Positions 42,117 through 51,150 of a stretch of 64,000 nt of DNA are shown in pieces (the first letter of the stretch is position 1; each line of letters opens with the position of its first letter). Source of the stretch: Candidatus Frackibacter sp. WG13 (lineage in GTDB: Bacteria > Bacillota > Halanaerobiia > Halobacteroidales > Acetohalobiaceae); NCBI RefSeq assembly GCF_900114655.1, contig NZ_FOTT01000014.1:16074-80073 (forward strand), read 5' to 3'. The notes beneath the pieces are model-generated. The model did not search any database. It was not told the origin of the DNA and was given only the letters and a program-made list of their open reading frames with translations. Made by a program: the position numbers and the translations under genes.

Positions 42117-42362
42117 ATGTCTAAAGAGGAAAGTTCATTTGAAGAAGCTTTAGAGGAATTAGAAGGAATCGTTAATAAACTAGAGACTGGTGAGTTAAGT
42201 TTAGAAGACTCTTTAACAGAGTTTGAAAAAGGAGTTAAGCTTTCTAAATTCTGTTCTCAGCGTTTAGAGCAGGCAGAACAGAGGGTAGAGATGATTATTG
42301 AGAATGAAGCAGGTGACTTAGAAGTACAACCTTATAATTTGGAGCAGAAAGGGGCAGAATAA
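42117..42362 (+). CDS. xseB: Exodeoxyribonuclease VII small subunit
   Basis: 81 residues, all helical: SFEEALEELEGIVNKLETGE, LSLEDSLTEFEKGVKLSKFC and LEQAEQRVEMI are diagnostic. It is the partner of XseA. The stop codon overlaps the ispA start (TAATG). AAGGAG lies 8 bp before the ATG. It begins a new operon of isoprenoid and housekeeping genes. Confidence 0.95.
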   Translation: MSKEESSFEEALEELEGIVNKLETGELSLEDSLTEFEKGVKLSKFCSQRLEQAEQRVEMIIENEAGDLEVQPYNLEQKGAE

Positions 42363-43249
42363 TGGATATCACAGATTTTCTTGTAACTAAAGCGGAAATG
42401 GTCAACCAAGCTTTAGTTAATTATTTGCCATCTAAAGATGCAAAGCCTAAAACATTAAATGAAGCAATGCATTATAGTGTATTAGCTGGTGGAAAGCGGT
42501 TAAGACCTATTTTAACGTTAACGGTAGCTAATTCATTATTTAATATAGAAGAAAAGAAAGTACTACCAGCAGCTGTAGCTATTGAATTCGTACATAATTA
42601 TTCCCTTATCCATGATGATCTGCCTTGTATGGATGATGATGACTATCGACGAGGGAGGTTAACAAATCATAAGGTATTTGGGGATGCAATTGCTGTTTTA
42701 GCAGGTGATGCCTTACTAACTTATGCCTTTGATCTTTTAACAGAATTAGAAGAAGATTTTACTCCTAGTCAAGTAATTCAGGTAATTAATGAAGTTTCAC
42801 AAGGTGCAGGTTATCAAGGGATGGTAGGTGGACAAGTTGCTGATATTATTGCTGAAGGAAAAGAGATAGGGACGAAAGATTTAGAATATATTCATAATCA
42901 TAAAACTGGTGCTTTATTAAAGGCATCAGTAAGATCGGGAGCAATCTTAGGTGGGGCTAGTGGTAAAGAGTTGACTGCTCTAACAACTTATGCAACGAAT
43001 ATAGGGTTAAGCTTTCAAATCGTTGATGATATCTTAGATGTGGTTGGTGATGAGGAGAAATTAGGAAAAGATATAGGTAGTGATATAGGAAGAGATAAAG
43101 CTACTTTTCCTAGTTTATATGGCTTAGAGAGATCAAAGAAATTGGCTAAAGAGAATATTAATGAAGCTAAAGAAGTGCTTCAAATTTTTGGTGATAAGGC
43201 TAAACCTTTATTTGAACTGGCTGATTATATTATTGCACGTGATTATTAA
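42362..43249 (+). CDS. ispA: Polyprenyl (farnesyl) diphosphate synthase
   Basis: Condenses DMAPP with IPP to farnesyl (or geranyl) diphosphate. 295 residues. The two Asp-rich motifs are HDDLPCMDDDDYRRGR (first) and QIVDDILDVVGDEEKLGKDI (second). LAGGKRLRPIL binds IPP. It overlaps xseB by 1 bp and precedes dxs with one gene between, as in Bacillus, so the early isoprenoid enzymes are co-expressed. Confidence 0.94.
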   Translation: MDITDFLVTKAEMVNQALVNYLPSKDAKPKTLNEAMHYSVLAGGKRLRPILTLTVANSLFNIEEKKVLPAAVAIEFVHNYSLIHDDLPCMDDDDYRRGRLTNHKVFGDAIAVLAGDALLTYAFDLLTELEEDFTPSQVIQVINEVSQGAGYQGMVGGQVADIIAEGKEIGTKDLEYIHNHKTGALLKASVRSGAILGGASGKELTALTTYATNIGLSFQIVDDILDVVGDEEKLGKDIGSDIGRDKATFPSLYGLERSKKLAKENINEAKEVLQIFGDKAKPLFELADYIIARDY

Positions 43250-43272
43250 TCTATAATTTAGGATGGTTTGGT

Positions 43273-43716
43273 ATGACTTTACACGATATTATTGAAAATC
43301 AGGTTTTAAAGATAGGAATTAGTTCATGGTTAATTGCTCAGCTATTGAAGGTTTTTTTAAATTATATATTTGAAGATAAGTTTGAAGTAGAGAGGTTTGT
43401 TGGTTCTGGAGGGATGCCGAGTTCTCATACTTCTTTTATAATGGCTCTGTCAACAGCTATTGGTCTAAAAGAAGGTTGGAATTCTAGTCTTTATGCTCTT
43501 TCATTAGGTATGGCATTTATTGTTATGTATGATGCTACCGGCGTGCGTAGAGCAACAGGAAAGCAGGCTAAATTACTTAATGAATTAGTAGACCAAATCT
43601 TTCATCATGGTGAATTGAAACAAGACAAGTTAAGAGAATTAGTAGGTCATACCCCATTTGAGGTAATTGTTGGTGCGCTATTGGGGATTATAGTTGCGGT
43701 ATGGATGTTTCATTAA
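43273..43716 (+). CDS. DUF212 / divergent PAP2 family membrane protein
   Basis: 147 residues with three to four membrane helices. The motifs FVGSGGMPSSHTSFIMALST and GMAFIVMYDATGVRRATGKQ, then LRELVGHTPFEVIVGALLGI, are the conserved core; SGGMPSSH and GHTP..E resemble the acid-phosphatase PAP2 signature. The family is suspected to act on lipid phosphates. Between ispA and dxs, an isoprenyl-phosphate substrate is a reasonable guess, not shown. Confidence 0.85.
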   Translation: MTLHDIIENQVLKIGISSWLIAQLLKVFLNYIFEDKFEVERFVGSGGMPSSHTSFIMALSTAIGLKEGWNSSLYALSLGMAFIVMYDATGVRRATGKQAKLLNELVDQIFHHGELKQDKLRELVGHTPFEVIVGALLGIIVAVWMFH

Positions 43717-43760
43717 TAATTCTTTAATTATTAAAAAAGTTGAGAAGGTGATACTTGATT

Positions 43761-45632
43761 ATGACAAAATATTTACGAAAGATTACTTCGCCACAAGACT
43801 TACAAGGTCTTTCTTTAGAAGAATTAGAAGAATTAGCTGAAGAAATTAGAAAGAAGATTATAGTTACTTTATCTAAAACTGGAGGACATCTAGCTTCTAG
43901 CTTAGGAGTAGTAGAGTTAACCATAGCTTTGCATACTGTCTTTGATAGTCCTTCTGATAAAATAATTTGGGATGTTGGGCATCAAGCATATGCCCATAAA
44001 TTAATTACTGGTCGTTATAATGCGTTTTCTTCTTTACGGCAGTACCAAGGTTTAAGTGGATTTCCTAAAAGAAGTGAAAGCAAACATGATATTTTAGATA
44101 CAGGCCATAGTAGTACTTCTATCTCTGCTGCTGTAGGGATGGCTTGTGCTCGTGATCTCAAAGGTGAAAATAACTCGGTTACTGCTGTAATTGGTGATGG
44201 AGCTTTAACCGGAGGAATGGCATTTGAAGCTCTTAATCATGCTGGACATCTTGGAAAGGATTTAGTAGTAGTTTTAAATGACAATGAAATGTCGATTGCA
44301 GAAAATGTGGGAGCAGTTTCAAACTATTTGACTAAATTAAGAACTGAACCGATGGTGCATCGCATCAAAGGAGATATTGAGTATTTATTAAATAAGATTC
44401 CTGCTATTGGAGGCAAGATGTTAAAGACGGTTGAAAGAGTAAAAGACGGCTTAAAGTATCTAGTGGTTTCCGGAGTCTTATTTGAAGAATTTGGTTTTAC
44501 CTATTTAGGACCAATAGATGGACATAATTTAGAGGAAGTTCAGAAAAATTTAGAATATGCTAAAAAAATAAAAGGACCGGTTATGGTACATACTATTACC
44601 ACTAAAGGGAAAGGCTACCCACCAGCAGAGAAGGAGCCAGAAAATTTCCATGGAACTAGTCCTTTCGATATTAAGACAGGAGAGAGTAAGAGGGAGCGAA
44701 AGATTCCAACTTATACTCAAATCTTTAGTGATACTTTAATACGATTGGCTAGTAAAGATAATGAAATTGTAGGTATCACAGCCGCTATGCCTAGTGGAAC
44801 CGGATTAGATAAGTTTAATGCTCAATTTCCAGATCGATTTTATGATGTAGGTATTGCTGAACAGCATGCAGTAACATTTGGAACCGGCTTGGCTTTAAAC
44901 GGGGCTAAACCAGTCATAACACTCTATTCTACATTTTTACAGCGAGCGTATGACCAAGTAGTTCATGATGTAGCTTTGCAAGAGGCACCGGTTACTTTGG
45001 CTATAGATAGAGCGGGATTAGTAGGAAGAGATGGTGAAACACATCAAGGAGTCTTTGACTATTCATATTTGCGACATATACCAAATCTAACTATCATGGC
45101 TCCTAAGGATGAAAATGAATTACAGCATATGCTAAAGACGGCTATTAATCATCCGGGACCAGCTTCGTTACGTTATTCACGTGGGTCTGGTGTTGGAGTT
45201 GAATTAGATACAGAATTGAAGGAACTAGAGATTGGTAAAGCAGAAGTTTTAAAAGAAGGATCAGATATAGTGATCTTTGCTATTGGTTCAATGGTAGTGC
45301 CGGCTTTAGAGGCAAGTAAAAGGCTAGCGAAAAGAGGAATAGAAGCGACTGTAGTTAATAGTAGGTTTGTAAAGCCATTAGATGAAGAATTGATTTTAAA
45401 ATTAAGTAAAGAATGTGGACAAATATTAACTGTAGAGGAACAGGTCTTACAGGGTGGCTTTGGTAGTGCTATTTTAGAGTTATTAGCAGATAATGGCTTG
45501 CACGATATACAAGTGAATAGAATGGGAATACCTGATGAGTTTGTGCAACAGGGAGAGCAGAAACTTTTATTAGATAAGTATGACCTAAATAAGAATGGAA
45601 TTATGAATAGAGTAACTGAGTTAGTAGGATGA
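43761..45632 (+). CDS. dxs: 1-Deoxy-D-xylulose-5-phosphate synthase
   Basis: First enzyme of the MEP isoprenoid pathway, a TPP enzyme. About 623 residues. GGHLASSLGVVELTIALHTV, DVGHQAYAHKLITGR, GFPKRSESKHD, the TPP motif VIGDGALTGGMAFEALNHAG with NDNEMSIAENVGA, DVGIAEQHAVTFGTGLALNG and VEEQVLQGGFGSAILELL are present. GAAGGTG serves ATG 43761; TTG 43755 is an alternative. It is 14 bp before tlyA. Confidence 0.96.
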   Translation: MTKYLRKITSPQDLQGLSLEELEELAEEIRKKIIVTLSKTGGHLASSLGVVELTIALHTVFDSPSDKIIWDVGHQAYAHKLITGRYNAFSSLRQYQGLSGFPKRSESKHDILDTGHSSTSISAAVGMACARDLKGENNSVTAVIGDGALTGGMAFEALNHAGHLGKDLVVVLNDNEMSIAENVGAVSNYLTKLRTEPMVHRIKGDIEYLLNKIPAIGGKMLKTVERVKDGLKYLVVSGVLFEEFGFTYLGPIDGHNLEEVQKNLEYAKKIKGPVMVHTITTKGKGYPPAEKEPENFHGTSPFDIKTGESKRERKIPTYTQIFSDTLIRLASKDNEIVGITAAMPSGTGLDKFNAQFPDRFYDVGIAEQHAVTFGTGLALNGAKPVITLYSTFLQRAYDQVVHDVALQEAPVTLAIDRAGLVGRDGETHQGVFDYSYLRHIPNLTIMAPKDENELQHMLKTAINHPGPASLRYSRGSGVGVELDTELKELEIGKAEVLKEGSDIVIFAIGSMVVPALEASKRLAKRGIEATVVNSRFVKPLDEELILKLSKECGQILTVEEQVLQGGFGSAILELLADNGLHDIQVNRMGIPDEFVQQGEQKLLLDKYDLNKNGIMNRVTELVG

Positions 45633-45646
45633 GGAGCTGACTAATA

Positions 45647-46456
45647 ATGGCTAAAGAACGATTAGATAAATTAGTTACAGAAAAAGGATTCTTTCCTAGC
45701 CGGTCTAAAGCTAAAAGAGCGATTATGGCCGGTTTAGTCTTAGTTGAAGGAGAAGTTGTCGATAAAGCTGGGACACAGATTGACTTAGAAGCAGAAATAA
45801 AGATTAAAGGTAAGGTTCATCCTTATGTAAGTCGCGGTGGACTTAAGCTAGAAAAGGCATTAAAAGTCTTTGCTGTTGATGTTCAAGATAAAATAATCAT
45901 CGATATTGGTGCCTCTACTGGTGGATTTACTGATTGTGCACTACAGAATGGTGCAAAAAAGGTATATGCTGTGGATGTTGGGTATGGTCAACTAGATTGG
46001 AAATTAAGGCAAGATGAGCGAGTTGTTAGCTTAGAACGGACCAATGCCCGCTATTTAAAGCCTAAAGATTTTGATATTAAATTTCCTTTAGCCACTATTG
46101 ATGTAGCTTTTATTTCGTTAACTAAAATATTACCGGCTTTGGTTAATCTATTAACAGAAGATGGGGAAGTTATTGCTTTAATTAAGCCACAGTTTGAAGC
46201 AGGCCCTGAAAATGTTAATAATAATGGTGTTGTTAAGGATTTAGAAGTACATCGAGAAGTAATTAATAAGATTGTTAATTTTGCTAAAGATATAGATCTA
46301 TTTTTAATTGATCTATCTTTTTCACCGATTACTGGTGCACAAGGGCATAATATTGAATATTTAGCTCATTTTAGTGTAAATGAGGAGCAAATTAAGGTTG
46401 ATAATTTAGATCAAACGATAGAGCAAGTAATAGATAAGGCACAACAAAACTTATAG
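45647..46456 (+). CDS. tlyA: TlyA family rRNA methyltransferase / hemolysin A-like
   Basis: 269 residues. An S4 RNA-binding domain (ERLDKLVTEKGFFPSRSKAK and AIMAGLVLVEGEVVDKAGTQ) precedes an FtsJ-type methyltransferase domain: GASTGGFTDCALQNGAKKVY (SAM site), DVGYGQLDWKLRQDERV, then KPQFEAGPENV. TlyA 2'-O-methylates 16S/23S rRNA in mycobacteria. The Bacillus homologue YqxC sits in the same place. Confidence 0.93.
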   Translation: MAKERLDKLVTEKGFFPSRSKAKRAIMAGLVLVEGEVVDKAGTQIDLEAEIKIKGKVHPYVSRGGLKLEKALKVFAVDVQDKIIIDIGASTGGFTDCALQNGAKKVYAVDVGYGQLDWKLRQDERVVSLERTNARYLKPKDFDIKFPLATIDVAFISLTKILPALVNLLTEDGEVIALIKPQFEAGPENVNNNGVVKDLEVHREVINKIVNFAKDIDLFLIDLSFSPITGAQGHNIEYLAHFSVNEEQIKVDNLDQTIEQVIDKAQQNL

Positions 46457-46487
46457 TTATGTCTTGCTTTTTGAAGGAGTGATTTAG

Positions 46488-47345
46488 GTGGAGAGAGTTG
46501 GATTAATTCCTAATCCTACAAAGGAGCATGCCATTAAAGTAGTTAAAGAAGTAATGGCTTGGTTAGAGGAGCATAATGTAGAATATTTAATAGAACAAAA
46601 TTCAGCTAGGTTAGTAGGAGAGGTAGCAAGAAGTTCTTCCTATCAAGAGATGGTAGGTAAAGTAGATTTAGTAATTGTCTTTGGGGGCGATGGAACTTTC
46701 TTAAATACTGCTCGTACTTTTGCTACGGCTGAAATTCCGATTTTAGGTGTTAACTTAGGAAGTTTAGGTTTTTTAACTGATATAGAATTAGATCAATTAA
46801 ATAATGCCTTAGAAGATTTAGTAGCAGAAAAGTTTGAATTAGAAGAACGAATGATGATTGAGGCAGAAGTAATTAGAGATGGCAAGAGTATTAATCGGGT
46901 AATTGCGATTAATGATGTGGTTATAACTAAAGGCTCTTTTGCTCGCTTGATAGAGTTAAAGACCTATATCGATAATGAATATTTGACTACTTATCCAGCG
47001 GATGGATTAATTATAGCTTGTCCTACTGGTTCGACGGCTTATTCATTATCAGCTGGTGGTCCAATAGTTAATCCGAATTTAAATTCCTTGGTTGTGACAC
47101 CAATATGTCCCCATACTTTACATGCTCGTTCGATAGTTACTTCGGAAGATGAAGTAGTTAGAATTATAGTTGAAGCAGACCATGAAGATGTTATGTTGAC
47201 TGTTGATGGTCAAGAAGGCTTGAAGTTAATTTCTGGGGATGAGGTCTTAATTAAAGCTTCTAATTTAGTTACTAATTTAGTTAAGTTAGAGGACTATAAT
47301 TTTTATAAAATTTTAAGGACTCGACTGCAGAGAAGCGATTTTTAA
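46488..47345 (+). CDS. nadK: NAD kinase
   Basis: Makes NADP from NAD. 285 residues, GTG start behind AAGGAGTGA. FGGDGTFLNTART (GGDG motif), GVNLGSLGFLTDIE, TTYPADGLIIACPTGSTAYS and TPICPHTLHARSIV are the standard motifs. It lies between tlyA and argR, 12 bp before argR. Confidence 0.96.
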   Translation: MERVGLIPNPTKEHAIKVVKEVMAWLEEHNVEYLIEQNSARLVGEVARSSSYQEMVGKVDLVIVFGGDGTFLNTARTFATAEIPILGVNLGSLGFLTDIELDQLNNALEDLVAEKFELEERMMIEAEVIRDGKSINRVIAINDVVITKGSFARLIELKTYIDNEYLTTYPADGLIIACPTGSTAYSLSAGGPIVNPNLNSLVVTPICPHTLHARSIVTSEDEVVRIIVEADHEDVMLTVDGQEGLKLISGDEVLIKASNLVTNLVKLEDYNFYKILRTRLQRSDF

Positions 47346-47357
47346 GGGGGTTTAAGA

Positions 47358-47810
47358 GTGAAGAATAGACGACATTTAAAAATTATGAATTATATACAAG
47401 AAGAGGAAATTAGTACTCAAAGCGAATTGGCTAGGAAGTTGCGTGCTGATGGAATTGATGTGACACAAGCTACTGTTTCTCGAGATATTAAGCAGTTAGG
47501 CTTGATTAAAGTGCCTACTAATGACCAAGGATATAAGTATGCTTTACCTCCAGAACAGAAGCAAGGTAATTTAAAAGGAAGAATGGAAAGAATGTTCAAA
47601 GATTCGATAGTTGAGATGGGTTATAGTGAGAATCTAATTGTAATTACTACATTACCAGGGGCAGCTCAAGGGGTAGCTTCATTATTAGATAAAGTAGACT
47701 GGGATGGGATTTTGGGAACAGTTGCTGGAGATGATACAATCTTAATTATTGCTAAGCCTAAAGAGGCAGTTTCTGATATTATGGATAAACTCCATGACTT
47801 AACCATTTAG
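47358..47810 (+). CDS. argR: Arginine repressor ArgR/AhrC
   Basis: 150 residues, GTG start. The N-terminal winged helix is present (KIMNYIQEEEISTQSELARK and VTQATVSRDIKQLGLIKVPT), as is the C-terminal arginine-binding hexamer domain (TTLPGAAQGVASLLDKVDWD and ILGTVAGDDTILIIAKPKEA). It controls arginine genes elsewhere. It precedes recN, as in Bacillus. Confidence 0.96.
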   Translation: MKNRRHLKIMNYIQEEEISTQSELARKLRADGIDVTQATVSRDIKQLGLIKVPTNDQGYKYALPPEQKQGNLKGRMERMFKDSIVEMGYSENLIVITTLPGAAQGVASLLDKVDWDGILGTVAGDDTILIIAKPKEAVSDIMDKLHDLTI

Positions 47811-47824
47811 AGAGAGGGATGAAG

Positions 47825-49570
47825 TTGTTAAGAAATTTAAGTATCTATAATTTTGCTTTAATAGAAGAATTACAAGTAGAATTTGGTGCTGGCTTAAACA
47901 TAATTACAGGAGAAACTGGGGCAGGAAAATCGATTATAATTAAGGCTTTAGAGATGTTATTAGGTGGTAGAGCTTCTACAGAGTATATTAGGAGTGGTAA
48001 GCAACGAGCGATTATTGAAGCAACTTTTGATATTGATAATAATCAAAAGGTGAAAGATGAACTTGTTTCTTTAGGTATTAATTATAATTCTGGTGAAGAC
48101 TTAATATTAACTAGAGAGATAACACATAATAGTAATAATCGCAGTAGAATCAATGGTAGAATAGTTACTTTAGCAATAACGAGAAAGATTAGTCAATATC
48201 TGATCGAAATTCATGGTCAGCATGAGGACCAAGTACTATTTAAACCTCGTAAGCAACTGGCTTTATTAGATGAATTTGCTGGAGAAGAGGCTAGGGACTT
48301 ATTAGATGAAGTAAGTAAGATCTATGATGAGTTAAAAGAAAAGAAGAATAAATTAAATAGTCTGAATCAAGATGAAAAAGAAAGAGTCAGAAAGATTGAC
48401 CTATTAAAGTTTCAAATAGATGAGATTGAAGAAGCTGAGTTAGTTGCAGGAGAGATGGAAGAGTTATTAACTACTAAGAAGAAGATTAGTAATATAGAAG
48501 ATCTTAAAAAGATAACAAATCAAGTATATGATCAGCTTTATGAAAGTGATTTTCAACAGATGGCTGTTATTGATCAGTTGAATCAATTTACTAAAGATCT
48601 TAATCGAGTTAATGAAGGCGATAGTAAGTTAGAATCGATTATTGAACTATTAACAGAAGCAACTTATCAATTACAAGAAGTAGCTTATGAATTAGAAGAT
48701 TATCAAGCAGGATTAGAGTTTGAACCACACCGTTTAAATGAAATAGAAGAACGATTACAGTCAATTAATCGATTAAAGAGGAAGTATGGAGATAGTATTT
48801 CAGAAATTTTAGAGTACCAAAGGAAGATTCAGGCTGAATTAGATGAATTACTGGCTAGTGAAATTCATTTAGAGGAATTAAAGAAAGATATTAAAGGATT
48901 AGAAATAGAATATTTGCAAGTTGCAGAGAAATTATCTAATTTACGGCAAGATGTAGCCCAAGAATTTATAGAAAAGATTATGTTAGAATTAAAAGATTTA
49001 TCTATGGAAAAGAGTAAGTTTGATATTAATCTAACTACAAGAGTAGACCAAGCAGGAGAGTTAGATTTAGATAAGATTACGGCTAATGGTATAGACCGAA
49101 TTGAATTTTTGATTTCACCTAATCCAGGAGAAGATTTGAAGCCATTAGCAAGAATAGCTTCTGGTGGTGAACTATCCAGGACTATGTTAGCTTTAAAGAA
49201 GGTTATAGCAGAAGTGGATCAAGTTGAAACTTTAGTTTTTGATGAAGTGGATACAGGAATTGGTGGTAGAGTAGCTAACTTAATTGCTGAAAAATTAGTA
49301 ATTATTTCTCAAAAACATCAAGTGCTTTGTATTACTCATTTACCACAGATTGCTAGTATGGGTGACATACATTATTACATTTCAAAAAATATGGAGACAA
49401 CACATACTAAGACGAAGTTAAAGAAGTTGACAGATGAAGCAAAGGTTCAGGAATTATCAAGAATGTTAGGTGGTAGTAGTCTAAATGACGCAACTATTGA
49501 CCATGTGAATGAGATGATAAAGTTAGCTAAGGAAAAGAAGGAAAGTATTTGCAAAGGTAAAACTGAATAA
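47825..49570 (+). CDS. recN: DNA repair protein RecN
   Basis: An SMC-like double-strand-break repair ATPase. I prefer TTG 47825 (product MLRNLSIYNFALIEELQVEF) because GAGAGGG ends at 47818, abutting ATG 47819, and homologues start here. Walker A GETGAGKSIIIKALEML, ISQYLIEIHGQHEDQVLFKP, a long coiled coil, the ABC signature ASGGELSRTMLALKKV, Walker B ETLVFDEVDTGIGGRVANLI and ITHLPQIASM. About 581 residues. It ends the run xseB to recN; a terminator follows. Confidence 0.95.
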   Translation: MLRNLSIYNFALIEELQVEFGAGLNIITGETGAGKSIIIKALEMLLGGRASTEYIRSGKQRAIIEATFDIDNNQKVKDELVSLGINYNSGEDLILTREITHNSNNRSRINGRIVTLAITRKISQYLIEIHGQHEDQVLFKPRKQLALLDEFAGEEARDLLDEVSKIYDELKEKKNKLNSLNQDEKERVRKIDLLKFQIDEIEEAELVAGEMEELLTTKKKISNIEDLKKITNQVYDQLYESDFQQMAVIDQLNQFTKDLNRVNEGDSKLESIIELLTEATYQLQEVAYELEDYQAGLEFEPHRLNEIEERLQSINRLKRKYGDSISEILEYQRKIQAELDELLASEIHLEELKKDIKGLEIEYLQVAEKLSNLRQDVAQEFIEKIMLELKDLSMEKSKFDINLTTRVDQAGELDLDKITANGIDRIEFLISPNPGEDLKPLARIASGGELSRTMLALKKVIAEVDQVETLVFDEVDTGIGGRVANLIAEKLVIISQKHQVLCITHLPQIASMGDIHYYISKNMETTHTKTKLKKLTDEAKVQELSRMLGGSSLNDATIDHVNEMIKLAKEKKESICKGKTE

Positions 49571-49579
49571 ATTGCAACT

Positions 49580-49620
49580 GAACAGGGCATCTTTAATTAT
49601 AGAGATGTTCTTATTTTTTT
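49580..49620 (+). terminator. Terminator behind recN
   Basis: CATCT/AGATG inside an extended GAAC/GTTC pairing with a bulge, followed by CTTATTTTTTT. The stem is modest but the tail is good. Confidence 0.65.
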
Positions 49621-49644
49621 GGAGAAGTATATTTTGGAGGTTAG

Positions 49645-49669
49645 CTACACAGATGGGGAGGCTGTGTAG
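49645..49669 (+). promoter_or_regulatory. Hairpin in the spoIVB leader
   Basis: CTACACAG/CTGTGTAG (8 bp, 9-nt loop ATGGGGAGG). The loop holds a Shine-Dalgarno-like GGGGAGG, and the 3' arm runs into TAGGAG, the probable spoIVB site. It could hide the ribosome site, but no experiment supports this. Confidence 0.35.
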
Positions 49670-49685
49670 GAGTGTGATTTAACTT

Positions 49686-51011
49686 GTGAATCGACAACGG
49701 CGTAAGTATCTTATTTATTTTATAGTCTGTCTCTTATTGACTATAGCGATAACTCCCAGATTACTCACTTTAATTGGCTTTCCTAAACAATTTCAAATAA
49801 TTCAAGGTCATCAACAGTTATTAAATATTAACTTTCCCTTTGATGTATATATTCGTACTCATCATAATAAGAAGATAACAATCAATGGACAAGAAGTAGA
49901 TAGAGATTATTTTAAAGTTAATCTTGGCCAGCCTTTGGCTATTAAGTCTATGGCTTTAGGGAAAGTGAATTTAGAATTTAATTTATTTGGGATTATTCCT
50001 ATACGAAAAGCAGTAGTTAATGTTATTCCGCAAGTGAAAGTTTATCCTGGTGGACAGTCAATAGGAGTGATTTTAAAATCAAAAGGAGTAGTGGTAGTTA
50101 AGGAGTCTTATGTTTTAGGAGCAGATAATAAGAAATATTATCCTGCTAAAATGGCTGGTATCGAAGTTGGGGACAAGATTGTGGCTATTAATAGTCAAGA
50201 GGTAAAAGGTAAAGAATCATTGGCTAAATTAATTAATTATTATGGTAGTAGACAAAAAGAATTAAAGATTAAGATTAAAAGAGAAGGTAATGTGATCTAT
50301 AAAGAGATCAAACCTAAAAAGAATAAGTTTGGTCGTTATATGATTGGACTTTATATTGATGATGGAACTACAGGTGTTGGAACTTTGAGTTTTTATGACC
50401 CATATTCTAAACGATATGGTGCGTTAGGGCATATGATTACAGATCCAAACAGTAGGTCGCGGATTACCATTAGTGAAGGGAAGATTGTACAAGCAAAAAT
50501 TTCTGGAATTCATCAAGGAAGTAGTGGTATTCCAGGGGAAAAATTAGGAACATTCTTTAATAATCAAGATATTATTGGTAGGATTGAAAAGAATAGTCGA
50601 TTTGGGATTTATGGAAGGTTAACAGGTTCTTTAAATAATAGATTCTTTCCAGAGCCAATTCCGGTAGCTACGGCTTTACAGGTTAAAGAAGGCCCTGCTA
50701 AAATCTATACCGTCGTCCATGGAGGTGAGATAGAAGAGTTTGATGTTAGAATTGAAAGGGTATTTAAGCAGTATCAACCTAAAGAGAAAGGATTAATAAT
50801 TAAAATTACTGACTATGACCTTCTAAAAAGAACTGGTGGTATAATTCAAGGAATGAGTGGAAGTCCAATAGTACAGAATGGTAGACTAGTTGGGGCTGTT
50901 ACTCATGTCTTTATTGATGATTCAGCAAGAGGCTATGGAGTTTTGGCTGAATGGATGGTTAAGACAGCTGGTGTTGTAAAAACACATATGGCTAGAAGAC
51001 TAGGAAATTAA
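49686..51011 (+). CDS. spoIVB: SpoIVB serine protease
   Basis: A PDZ-containing S55 protease that signals from forespore to mother cell for sigma-K activation. 441 residues, GTG start. N-terminal membrane helix (YLIYFIVCLLLTIAITPRLL), PDZ domain near KYYPAKMAGIEVGDKIVAIN and the protease domain: RYGALGHMITDPNSR with the catalytic His, and IIQGMSGSPIVQNGRLVGAV with the catalytic Ser. SpoIVB in Bacillus ends in the same way (YGVLAEWM). The gene is followed at once by its terminator. Confidence 0.94.
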   Translation: MNRQRRKYLIYFIVCLLLTIAITPRLLTLIGFPKQFQIIQGHQQLLNINFPFDVYIRTHHNKKITINGQEVDRDYFKVNLGQPLAIKSMALGKVNLEFNLFGIIPIRKAVVNVIPQVKVYPGGQSIGVILKSKGVVVVKESYVLGADNKKYYPAKMAGIEVGDKIVAINSQEVKGKESLAKLINYYGSRQKELKIKIKREGNVIYKEIKPKKNKFGRYMIGLYIDDGTTGVGTLSFYDPYSKRYGALGHMITDPNSRSRITISEGKIVQAKISGIHQGSSGIPGEKLGTFFNNQDIIGRIEKNSRFGIYGRLTGSLNNRFFPEPIPVATALQVKEGPAKIYTVVHGGEIEEFDVRIERVFKQYQPKEKGLIIKITDYDLLKRTGGIIQGMSGSPIVQNGRLVGAVTHVFIDDSARGYGVLAEWMVKTAGVVKTHMARRLGN

Positions 51012-51036
51012 TTAGTTTAATTTCCTAGTTTTTTTA
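51000..51036 (+). terminator. Terminator overlapping the end of spoIVB
   Basis: CTAGGAAATTA/TAATTTCCTAG (11 bp) followed by T7. The stem includes the last codons and stop of spoIVB. Confidence 0.9.
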
Positions 51037-51043
51037 TTTAAAA

Positions 51044-51070
51044 GGAGGAAAATGGAAATGGGTGTAGAAG
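51044..51070 (+). promoter_or_regulatory. Possible sigma-H promoter of spo0A (or a tiny leader ORF)
   Basis: GGAGGAAAA, 11 bp, then GTAGAAG: the sigma-H pattern RnAGGAwWW-N11/12-RnnGAAT with one mismatch. In Bacillus the sporulation promoter of spo0A is sigma-H dependent. The same purine run could serve as ribosome site for a 7-9 codon ORF (ATG 51052 or 51058 to TAA 51081). Confidence 0.4.
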
Positions 51071-51150
51071 TTATTTATTAAGTAGAACTTATTGGGCAGG
51101 TCTACATAAATTTTAGAGATTTGCAATTATATTATAAGGAGGAGTAGATA

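Noticed and set aside
49600..49685. Sigma-G promoter before spoIVB
   Set aside because: No pair of -35 and -10 elements with proper spacing was found.
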